DNA of 64,000 nucleotides, taken from NCBI RefSeq assembly GCF_030077735.1, contig NZ_JASJEU010000012.1, positions 62,001 to 126,000 on the forward strand, in the 5' to 3' direction. Position 1 is the stretch's first letter, and the number at the start of each line of letters is the position of its first letter. This document shows, piece by piece, positions 1-6,725 of this stretch. A program made the position numbers and the translations under genes. This DNA comes from Gordonibacter faecis (lineage in GTDB: Bacteria; Actinomycetota; Coriobacteriia; Coriobacteriales; Eggerthellaceae). The notes beneath the pieces are model-generated. The model worked only from the letters and a program-made list of their open reading frames with translations. It ran no database searches and was not told where the DNA came from.

Positions 1-982
1 CGTCATGATGAACGCGAACCGCTCCACCGCGCTGCCGTGGAACATCTACGGCGACCAGCGCGACTCGCTGGCGCTGCTCGACCACGGCTGGATTCAGGTG
101 TACGCCGAGAACAACCAAGAAGCGCTTGACCTGGCGTTGATGGCCTACGCGGTGGCCGAGGACGCGCGCGTGCGCACGCCGGTGATGGTGAACCTCGATG
201 GCTTCGCGCTCACGCACACCTACGAGACGGTGGACGTGCCCACGTCCGCGCAGGCCGACGCGTTCCTGCCGCCCTACGACGGCGCAGGCAATCGCTTCGA
301 CTTCGAGCACCCCGTGAACATCGGGTTCTCGGCCGGGCCGGAGTACAACCGCTACTTCAAGTACTGGGAGCACCGCGACATGCTGGACGCGCCCGGCGTG
401 ATTGACGAAGTGGAGGCGCGCTTCGCCGAGGTGTTCGGCCGTGCGTATCCCGGCATGATTGAATGCGTGAACTGCGAAGATGCCAATGTGGTGCTGGTAA
501 CGCTGGGTTCGGCCGCGGGCCTTGTGCGTGGCGTGGTGGCGAAGCTGCGCGAACAGGGCGTGCGTGCCGGCATGCTGCGCATCCGCTACCTGCGCCCCAT
601 GCCGAGCGCCCTCATCGCCGAGGCACTGCGCGGCGTGCGTGCGGTCGGCGTGCTGGAAAAGGACATCTCGTTCGGCGCCGAGGGTACCGTGTTCACAAAC
701 GTGAACTCCGCCCTCCATCAGGCTGGCGTGACGAGTCCCACCTACAACTTCATAGGCGGCCTCGGCGGCGACGATATCTCAGAAGCCCAGGTCATCGGCA
801 TGTTTAAGGTTCTGCTAGACGCTTCTGAAGGCACCATCGACCTCCCCCGCGTAAGCTTCCTCGGCATAGACTCCCCAGTCGATGCCGCCGCCCCCTCTTG
901 TCATCCTGAGCGGAGCGCGCAGCGCGAAGTCGAAGGATCCCGTTCGGCGTCAGCCACCGCCGCCCCGAAGGAGGCGAACTAG
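1..982 (+). CDS. porA: Pyruvate:ferredoxin oxidoreductase alpha subunit, 3' part
   Basis: The reading frame is open at the window edge, so the gene starts upstream and about 326 C-terminal residues are visible. The segment PWNIYGDQRDS followed by a stretch resembling an EN.QEALD motif is typical of the alpha chain of 2-oxoacid:ferredoxin oxidoreductases, which with PorB and a ferredoxin-binding chain oxidises pyruvate to acetyl-CoA. The last 30 or so residues (CHPERSAQREVEGSRS) are not family sequence. They are the translation of a dispersed REP-like repeat at 899-949, which has lengthened the C-terminus in frame. porB starts 2 nt after the stop, so the two are co-transcribed. Pyruvate rather than another 2-oxoacid is the likely substrate, inferred from both subunits. 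Confidence 0.85.
   Translation, partial: VMMNANRSTALPWNIYGDQRDSLALLDHGWIQVYAENNQEALDLALMAYAVAEDARVRTPVMVNLDGFALTHTYETVDVPTSAQADAFLPPYDGAGNRFDFEHPVNIGFSAGPEYNRYFKYWEHRDMLDAPGVIDEVEARFAEVFGRAYPGMIECVNCEDANVVLVTLGSAAGLVRGVVAKLREQGVRAGMLRIRYLRPMPSALIAEALRGVRAVGVLEKDISFGAEGTVFTNVNSALHQAGVTSPTYNFIGGLGGDDISEAQVIGMFKVLLDASEGTIDLPRVSFLGIDSPVDAAAPSCHPERSAQREVEGSRSASATAAPKEAN
899..949 (+). repeat. REP-like half element inside porA
   Basis: A copy of the dispersed sequence beginning TGTCATCCTGAGCGGAG and ending GTCGAAGGATCCCGT lies inside the porA reading frame. The same arm occurs as one half of inverted-repeat elements at 30993-31184 and 38111-38231. Here only one arm is present and it keeps the frame open. 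Confidence 0.8.
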
Positions 983-984
983 CC

Positions 985-1905
985 ATGCCAGTGAACGCTA
1001 AAACCATCTCCGACGACGAGTTCTTCTTCGGCCACAAAGCCTGCGCGGGTTGCGGCGGATCGCTCGCCGTGCGCGCCGCGCTCAAGGTGCTCGGGCCGAA
1101 CGCCGTGGCCGCGCTGCCTGCGGGCTGCATGAGCGCTGTCGGGTTCAACTTCCCGCAGCTCGCGTTCGCCAACAACGCCATGATCACGCCTTTTGCGGCT
1201 ACAGCCAGCGTGCTCACCGGCATTGAGGCCGGCCTGCGCGCGCAGGGCAAAAAGCCCGACGACTGCACGGTGGTGGGCTTCGCTGGCGACGGCGGCACGG
1301 CCGACATCGGGCTGCAGGCGCTCTCCGGCGCCATCGACCGCAACGACGACGTGCTCTACATTTGCTACGACAACGAGGCGTACATGAACACGGGCATCCA
1401 AAAAAGCTCGCTCACCCCGTTCGGCGCCAAAACCACCACTACGCCGGCTGGCGCGAACGCCCACGGCTGCCTCACACAGAAGAAGAACCTGTTCGAAATC
1501 GTGGCCGCGCACGGCATTCCCTACGCTGCCACGGCCAGCGTCGGCTACTTGAACGACTTCATCCGCAAAGTGGAGCGCGCCCGCGACATCCGCGGCACGC
1601 GCTACCTTCATGTGATTGCCCCGTGCCCGACTGGCTGGGGCTGCGATGTGGACGAGACGGTGGACATCGCCAAGGACATCGTGGACACGGGCCTGTGGTA
1701 CTTGGCCGAATACGAGGGCGAGCAGCTGTGCGGCCAGCCCGGCGGCCGGTTCAAGCTCAACCGCAACCCGCGCGAGTTCGCCAGCGTCGAGGCCTACCTG
1801 CGCCGCCAAGGCCGCTTCAAGTCTCTCACCAACGAGGAAATAGTCCAGGTAGAAGCCGGCCGCAACGCCACCTGGGAAACCATCCGCCGCACGTGGATTG
1901 TGTAA
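985..1905 (+). CDS. porB: Pyruvate:ferredoxin oxidoreductase beta subunit
   Basis: This is a 306-residue thiamine-pyrophosphate-binding beta chain. The N-terminal CAGCGG motif (Cys20, Cys23) and the TPP/Mg motif GFAGDGGTADIG near residues 95-106 are diagnostic of the PorB/2-oxoacid oxidoreductase beta family. It catalyses decarboxylation of pyruvate on TPP and passes electrons to ferredoxin with PorA. The start is set by the RBS AAGGAGGCG at 968-976, and the gene follows porA by 2 nt. A protein kinase gene begins 2 nt after its stop, implying one transcript. Length and motifs are normal for the family. Confidence 0.93.
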   Translation: MPVNAKTISDDEFFFGHKACAGCGGSLAVRAALKVLGPNAVAALPAGCMSAVGFNFPQLAFANNAMITPFAATASVLTGIEAGLRAQGKKPDDCTVVGFAGDGGTADIGLQALSGAIDRNDDVLYICYDNEAYMNTGIQKSSLTPFGAKTTTTPAGANAHGCLTQKKNLFEIVAAHGIPYAATASVGYLNDFIRKVERARDIRGTRYLHVIAPCPTGWGCDVDETVDIAKDIVDTGLWYLAEYEGEQLCGQPGGRFKLNRNPREFASVEAYLRRQGRFKSLTNEEIVQVEAGRNATWETIRRTWIV

Positions 1906-1907
1906 GC

Positions 1908-2918
1908 ATGAACGGCTCTTTCGCCCCCTTTGTCGCGCCGGCACCGATGCTAAGCGTTCCAACGTTGGTGCCGGCGGCAACCGAGCTGGTGGCGAAGAGC
2001 CAGCGTGCGCACGTGTACAAATACTGCAGTACGACGGAGCCTTCCAAAGACACCTACTGCATCAAGATACTCCAGGCAGAAGGTGCTTTTCTGAGGCATC
2101 AGTTGCATCTACTTGAGCGGATTGCGCGTTTACAGGCTTCGTCGGAGGCTGCTCCGCTTCCTCTTGCGCGCGTGGCGCGTTTTGGGGTGCCGCAGGGGTC
2201 GCAGTATCCCAAGCCATCGCAGTTACACCTGGTCACACGCTGGATTGAAGGTGAAACGTTGGCGCAGGTGGCCTCTCGCTGGGCGCGCACTCCGCAGGGC
2301 GTGCCGCTGCAAGAAGCCCTTACAATGCTCGCGGCCGTTGCGGATGCCCTCGCCGCCCTCGCGAGCGACAGCGGCCGCCAGCCCCTCATCCACCAAGACA
2401 TCAAGCTCTCGAACATCGTAGTAACCAACAATGACACCCGGCCGCGCGCCCAGTTCATCGACCTAGATACGGCATTCTTCCTCGGCGACCCGGTGGAAGC
2501 CATCCCGTTCGGCTCCTTTGGCTACGCCGCGCCCGAATGCCTCGAACGACGCGAGGGCTGGCCAAGCCCCGCCGCTGATGTGTTCTCGTTTGGCGCAACG
2601 GTGCACGAGGTGCTTACGGGCAGTCTGCCTCATCCGTTTGTGTCGAACCCGCGCAACGGCAGACAGTTTTGGCTCACGTACTATCGCCGCACCGACGCGC
2701 TTTCCCCATCTGAGAACCTGCCCGCTGACGTGCGCGAATTGCTGGACGCATGTCTTTCGCTTGATCCCCAAATGCGCCCAAGCGTATCTGAGCTAGTGGC
2801 ACGCATCCGCCAACTAGCAGAACGCCACAACGCCACAGAGCACATTCGCCCCACAAGCCCAAAAAGCGCCCCGCTCCCCACGCCGCTTGAGCCGCCCTGC
2901 GCGCCAACACTCGCCTAA
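1908..2918 (+). CDS. Hanks-type Ser/Thr protein kinase
   Basis: This 336-residue kinase-fold protein shows the ATP-anchoring lysine in CIKIL (about Lys53), the catalytic loop HQDIKLSN (about residue 162, an HRD variant), the metal-binding DLD (about 185, replacing DFG) and the APE motif in GYAAPECL (about 208). These are the core elements of Hanks-type kinases, and the HQD and DLD substitutions are tolerated in some active members. No transmembrane segment or PASTA domain is visible, so it is probably cytosolic, with a Pro-rich C-terminus. The ATG at 1908 lies 2 nt after porB. An FHA-domain gene follows and is a plausible phosphothreonine-reading partner. The substrate is unknown. Confidence 0.8.
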   Translation: MNGSFAPFVAPAPMLSVPTLVPAATELVAKSQRAHVYKYCSTTEPSKDTYCIKILQAEGAFLRHQLHLLERIARLQASSEAAPLPLARVARFGVPQGSQYPKPSQLHLVTRWIEGETLAQVASRWARTPQGVPLQEALTMLAAVADALAALASDSGRQPLIHQDIKLSNIVVTNNDTRPRAQFIDLDTAFFLGDPVEAIPFGSFGYAAPECLERREGWPSPAADVFSFGATVHEVLTGSLPHPFVSNPRNGRQFWLTYYRRTDALSPSENLPADVRELLDACLSLDPQMRPSVSELVARIRQLAERHNATEHIRPTSPKSAPLPTPLEPPCAPTLA

Positions 2919-3166
2919 CCCTAACGTTCCAAGCCCTCACGATCCTTGCTCGTACGTCCCGGCGCGCCGCACGTTCCCACCTCGCAAACCTCGCCGCCTT
3001 CACCCCTCCCTGCACCATACGTCAGGGGTCGATTTGCCCAAAATCCTCGTTGATGGGTACATCCAAGTGTTGCGCAATATGTCGATCTTCCCAAGACGAA
3101 TACCCTAAGAAGACATTTTGGGTATATCAAGCTCAGACGAGCGAAGAGCAAGAGGGTAAGGTGCGC

Positions 3167-4174
3167 ATGACGGCGAACACCGAACGGCTGGGAAGCTTCG
3201 ACGTCCCCCACGAAGCGCGCGGATGGCACACGGCCTTGTACTATTTCGCCGAGCACATGCGCTCGCTCTCTCATGGCTGCGTTAATCACAAAATTTTGTA
3301 CTCATATATTGGCATGAACGGCCATTACATCAACCACGACAATCCCACCATCAGGAAGCGCACCGCCGCCGTGCTGTCGCGTCTCATGCACTCGCGGCGC
3401 TACGCGGAAGATTTTCGCATAAGCTTTGAGGCCGACCCAGACGTGTTCGACAAGGGCGCTTTGCTGCTGTGTGCGGCGCTCTGTGACAAAAGCGGCTGTG
3501 ACCCCGCTGAAACGGTGCAGTATTTTCGCACCGACTTGTGGCGCGACGTTGAACAGGGGCTGCGCAACGAACGCGAAGACGGGCGTGCCGAACTCAACCT
3601 GGATAGGGCTACAAACGAGATGCGCCTCATGCTGGGATGGAGCGAAATTCAGCCCGTCGAAGCAAGTCGCGAGGTGCTATCGGTGCTGGTCTCAACTTAC
3701 TTTTACCTGATGACGTTCGGCTGCGTGAACGAACGCTTGGTGCGCTTGCTGGTGGACGCTACGCCCGACGAAGCGCCCGCGCCGGCCAAGCACCCCCCGG
3801 CCCGCCTGCGCGAAGAGTGCGCCTGCCTTATCCGCTACGACGAAAAAGCCACCGCCGTGGTGTCGTGGTGGACGGTGGAAGCCACACACCCCCTCGCCAT
3901 CGGGCGCTACAGCGACAGCGACGTCATCGAGCCGAACCCCTACGTGTCGCGTTCGCATTGCCGCATCAGCTTCCAGAACGGCGCGTGGCTGCTCACCGAC
4001 GAAGGGTCCACGCACGGCACCTGTGTACTGCGCGCCGGCCAAGTGGCGTTCGACACCGCACGTGACGGACGCGGTCCCTTCCAGCTGGCTCTAAACGACC
4101 GCATTGTGCTGGCGAAAACCTCGTTCTACTGGTTCGGCGCGTTCGTGGAGAAAGATCGCCCGGCGCGCTGCTAG
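3167..4174 (+). CDS. FHA-domain protein
   Basis: The 335-residue product has an uncharacterised, mostly helical N-terminal region (about residues 1-220) and a C-terminal FHA domain (about 230-315). The FHA signature is clear: GRYSDSD, then SRSHCRI, then DEGSTHGT near residue 280. FHA domains bind phosphothreonine peptides, which fits the kinase gene just upstream. The frame is open further upstream, but ATG 3167 has an AGAGGG ribosome-binding site about 10 nt before it and starts where the sequence becomes protein-like (MTANTERLG). About 250 nt separate it from the kinase gene, so it may have its own promoter. The function of the N-terminal region is unknown. Confidence 0.75.
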   Translation: MTANTERLGSFDVPHEARGWHTALYYFAEHMRSLSHGCVNHKILYSYIGMNGHYINHDNPTIRKRTAAVLSRLMHSRRYAEDFRISFEADPDVFDKGALLLCAALCDKSGCDPAETVQYFRTDLWRDVEQGLRNEREDGRAELNLDRATNEMRLMLGWSEIQPVEASREVLSVLVSTYFYLMTFGCVNERLVRLLVDATPDEAPAPAKHPPARLREECACLIRYDEKATAVVSWWTVEATHPLAIGRYSDSDVIEPNPYVSRSHCRISFQNGAWLLTDEGSTHGTCVLRAGQVAFDTARDGRGPFQLALNDRIVLAKTSFYWFGAFVEKDRPARC

Positions 4175-4204
4175 CGCTCGTCGAGCGAAAGGGGAGTCGC
4201 GCGC

Positions 4205-4828
4205 TTGTATCTATCGAACTTCATGCCTGATGCACAGGATCCGATCCTAAGGGGCCGCGAACTGCGGTTTTTCGTGGGCTTCCCCGTGACGCAAGCGGTG
4301 CTGCTCACCATTCCCACGGTGATAGCCGCGTATCTGCACGAGGGCTCAAGCGTGCTGTATTACGGAACCTGCGTGCTGCTGGTGGTGTGCCTGGCCGCTG
4401 ACGTGCTGTTATTCCGCTCGATGGAGCGGCTGGCACAGAAGCAGCACGAAGACCAGCGGGCGGCGCTTCTGCAAGGGCAGTTGGAGGAATATCTCGCGCG
4501 CTACGACCACGTAGTCACGGAAGTGGAAGAGGCGGCGAAGCTGCGCCACGACGCGCGCAACCAGGTGCAAACCGTGTTGGCACTGGCCGATGCGGGCGCG
4601 TTCGATCAGGCGCGCGAGCACCTGAGTGAACTACGCGCCATGGTGGAAGGCTCCGGCGAGGGGAGTGCCGGGAACCTCCCGAGCGTGGCGGCTCCGGCGG
4701 CGCCAGCGGGTGTGGTGTTCGCTCCAATTGACCTCACCCCCGCCACCTCAAAACCCGTCGGGGGGGGGGGGCTTTCAAAGCCTCATCCGTACAGCGAGGG
4801 GGCAGCCGATGAGCGTTGTTGCAGCTGA
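4205..4828 (+). CDS. Membrane sensor fragment with His-phosphoacceptor motif, carries 12-G tract
   Basis: This 207-residue product has two predicted transmembrane segments (about residues 24-65), a coiled coil, and a dimerisation/phosphoacceptor-like helix LRHDARNQ with candidate His115 in the H-D-x-x-N context seen in GHKL sensor kinases. No ATPase domain follows. TTG 4205 is preceded by AAAGGGGAG at the right distance, and ATG 4223 is an alternative. Codons GGG x4 at 4760-4771 form a run of 12 G. After it the frame adds a short tail and stops at 4828, overlapping the next ORF by 20 bp. Removing one G, or adding two, would join this ORF in frame to the downstream ATPase-bearing kinase ORF. 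Confidence 0.7.
   Translation: MYLSNFMPDAQDPILRGRELRFFVGFPVTQAVLLTIPTVIAAYLHEGSSVLYYGTCVLLVVCLAADVLLFRSMERLAQKQHEDQRAALLQGQLEEYLARYDHVVTEVEEAAKLRHDARNQVQTVLALADAGAFDQAREHLSELRAMVEGSGEGSAGNLPSVAAPAAPAGVVFAPIDLTPATSKPVGGGGLSKPHPYSEGAADERCCS
4760..4771 (+). repeat. Poly-G tract (12 G) in sensor ORF
   Basis: Twelve consecutive G residues lie inside coding sequence. Tracts of this length are slippage hotspots. With 12 G the upstream ORF ends at 4828, and with 13 G it ends at 4827. With 11 or 14 G it reads into the histidine kinase ORF that starts at 4809, which is open in that frame back beyond the tract. Confidence 0.85.
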
Positions 4829-5804
4829 GTTTCTCTGCGCATTGGTGGGCGTGGGGTCATTCGCGCTGGCGCTCGTGCTCGGCCGAAAGGGAACTACGCT
4901 GCCCAAGCGCCCCATCTACCTGCTGTTTCCCATAAGCCAGCTGGCTATTGCGGGGTTTCTGCTGGTGTATGTGGCCGTATTCCAGCTGCCGCTATGGCTG
5001 TTCGCGGCCATCGCTGCAAGTGCGGCGTTGTGCGCCCCAGCCGATCTCATGCTGTTCAAAGCCCTGCGCGAAACCGAGGAAGCCGAACTCGCGCAAACTC
5101 GTACTAGCTTGCTGGAAGAACAGGTTGAAGCGCAGCGGCAGTACATCCCACGACTTTCGGCGGAACTCGCGCGTGCTCATGACGTACGGGCGGAACTGCT
5201 GGCTCAGCTGGAAGAGGCGGATGCCCTGCTCGCGCGTCGCCAAGGCGAGCAAGCGTCCGCGGAGCTAACCCAGGCCGTGAGCGCGCTCGACCCGGCGGAT
5301 CCGCCGCTGTGCGCGCACCGCGCGGTGGACGCCCTGGTGTCGCTGAAAGCGCACGCGTGCGAGGAAGCCGGCATCCGCGCCACGTTCGAGTTGGACGTGC
5401 CAACCAACGTGCCCGTGCCCAGCGTTGACTTGTGTGCCGTGTTCTCGAACCTGCTTGACAATGCTTTGCACGCCTGTGAAAAGGTGGAACAACCCCGGCG
5501 TCGGCTGCACCTGAAGGCACGCGTGGTGAGTGGCTATCTGGTGGTGGATGCTGAGAACAGCTGCCTACCTGATCCCGGCGGGCCCCAGCACCAGCACCAG
5601 CAACTCGCTCCGCGCATTCCCGCCAGCGAGCAACCACTCGCGCCAGCAACGCCCGAACGCCGCCCCGCCCGCGGCCTCGCGGAACACGGCTGGGGGCTGT
5701 CCATTCTGGAAAGCCTGGCCACGCGCCATGAAGGCTCGCTTTCAATCGAGCAAAGCGGCGGCGTATTCCGCACCACCGTGGCACTCAAAATGAACGGAAG
5801 GTAA
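4809..5804 (+). CDS. GHKL-family sensor histidine kinase
   Basis: The 331-residue protein starts with hydrophobic segments (about residues 1-80), then a coiled coil and a degenerate dimerisation helix (AHDVRAELL, lacking the usual Asn). It ends in a GHKL ATPase domain with N-box NLLDNALHAC (about 214-223) and G-box GWGLSILESLATRHEGS (about 293). This is the architecture of AgrC/LytS-like kinases that signal to LytTR regulators. RBS GAGGGGG precedes ATG 4809 by about 7 nt. The start overlaps the preceding sensor ORF, giving translational coupling, and a poly-G slip could fuse the two. The LytTR regulator begins 5 nt after the stop. The ligand is unknown. Confidence 0.8.
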   Translation: MSVVAAEFLCALVGVGSFALALVLGRKGTTLPKRPIYLLFPISQLAIAGFLLVYVAVFQLPLWLFAAIAASAALCAPADLMLFKALRETEEAELAQTRTSLLEEQVEAQRQYIPRLSAELARAHDVRAELLAQLEEADALLARRQGEQASAELTQAVSALDPADPPLCAHRAVDALVSLKAHACEEAGIRATFELDVPTNVPVPSVDLCAVFSNLLDNALHACEKVEQPRRRLHLKARVVSGYLVVDAENSCLPDPGGPQHQHQQLAPRIPASEQPLAPATPERRPARGLAEHGWGLSILESLATRHEGSLSIEQSGGVFRTTVALKMNGR

Positions 5805-5809
5805 GCACC

Positions 5810-6520
5810 ATGTACCGCATACTCATAGTGGACGATGAACAGCAACAAGCCCAGGCCATTGAGGCGCTGGTCGCGCGGCACCCGCGAGCGAGCGAATTCG
5901 CCGTTGCGTGGTTGCCCTCGGTGACCGATTTTGAGGAAGCGGCCAGCGCGGGCAACGTGTGCGACATCCTGGTGATGGATATCGACTTCGGCGAAGGCCG
6001 CCCGAGTGGTATCGAGGCCGTGCGGCGCTGCCTGCCCGCCAGCAGCGGCACGCAGGTGATGTACGTCACGGGCCACATGGAATATTGCACAAGCGTCTAC
6101 CGCACCGACCACGTGTATTTCCTGGTGAAGCCCGTGAACCAGCGCGATTTCGACGACGCGCTGGACAAGGCTTTGTCGCGCCTGGAGGCCGCTCACCCCT
6201 CGCTGGTGGTGCGCTCGGGTGGGCGCGTGGTGCTGGTGGACCCGCGCAAGCTGGCCTACGTGGAAAGCGATCGTCGCAAAGCGCACCTGCACCTGCCAGG
6301 CGAGGTCATCGACACCTACGCCGCCCTAGCCGATCTCATTGCCGAGCTGCCGTCCTCGTTCGTTCAGTGTCACAAAAGCTTCCTCGTGAACATGGACCAC
6401 ATAGCCGAACTCTCGCAAGATTCCGTGCGCCTCATGTCGGGCGAAGTGATTCCCATCAGCCAAAAGCGCCGCAAATCCACCCGCGAAAGCTTCTTCGCAC
6501 ATATTCGCAAGCGCTTGTGA
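5810..6520 (+). CDS. LytTR-family response regulator
   Basis: This 236-residue regulator has an N-terminal receiver domain with acidic pocket VDDE (about 8-11) and phosphoacceptor Asp57 in LVMDIDFG. The C-terminal LytTR DNA-binding domain (about 132-236) contains VESDRRKAHLHL and SFVQCHKSFLVNMDHI. LytTR regulators bind paired direct repeats upstream of targets, typically surface or virulence genes. It follows the GHKL kinase by 5 nt and is its obvious partner. The next gene downstream is a large SLH surface protein, with LytTR-like repeats just after this stop (6520-6548), so that gene is the likely target. The assignment of domains is confident; the target is inferred. Confidence 0.9.
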   Translation: MYRILIVDDEQQQAQAIEALVARHPRASEFAVAWLPSVTDFEEAASAGNVCDILVMDIDFGEGRPSGIEAVRRCLPASSGTQVMYVTGHMEYCTSVYRTDHVYFLVKPVNQRDFDDALDKALSRLEAAHPSLVVRSGGRVVLVDPRKLAYVESDRRKAHLHLPGEVIDTYAALADLIAELPSSFVQCHKSFLVNMDHIAELSQDSVRLMSGEVIPISQKRRKSTRESFFAHIRKRL

Positions 6521-6548
6521 AAGTTAGTTATTACCTCGCTGCGTTTAA
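6520..6548 (+). promoter_or_regulatory. Possible LytTR binding repeats
   Basis: Two direct-repeat-like motifs, AAAGTTAGT (6520-6528) and TGCGTTTAA (6540-6548), lie about 20 nt apart. The first fits the published LytTR half-site pattern with a central GTT; the second fits it partly. They precede the surface-protein gene by about 180 nt. Confidence 0.35.
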
Positions 6549-6725
6549 TTCTTACATTCGTATTGAAGCGGGTGGCGCGCTTGGAAAGAATGATCGTGGA
6601 GGATAGGGAAAAACCAGGTGAACGCCCTTACGTTTCAGGCGCGCATGAGGGCTACCTATCCGATGCGACAGCACCAGGCGGCACCAAATGAAGCTGCCCG
6701 GACGAGTTTGAAGGAGTGAGAAACG

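Noticed and set aside
4626..4808. Upstream extension of the GHKL kinase ORF through the poly-G tract
   Set aside because: As a start region it is Trp/Arg-rich and not protein-like; ATG 4809 has the ribosome-binding site. The open frame matters only for the slip fusion.
6716..6725. GTG 6716 as start of the surface protein
   Set aside because: It overlaps the AAGGAG ribosome-binding site and gives a basic, non-secretory N-terminus; ATG 6726 is better in every respect.
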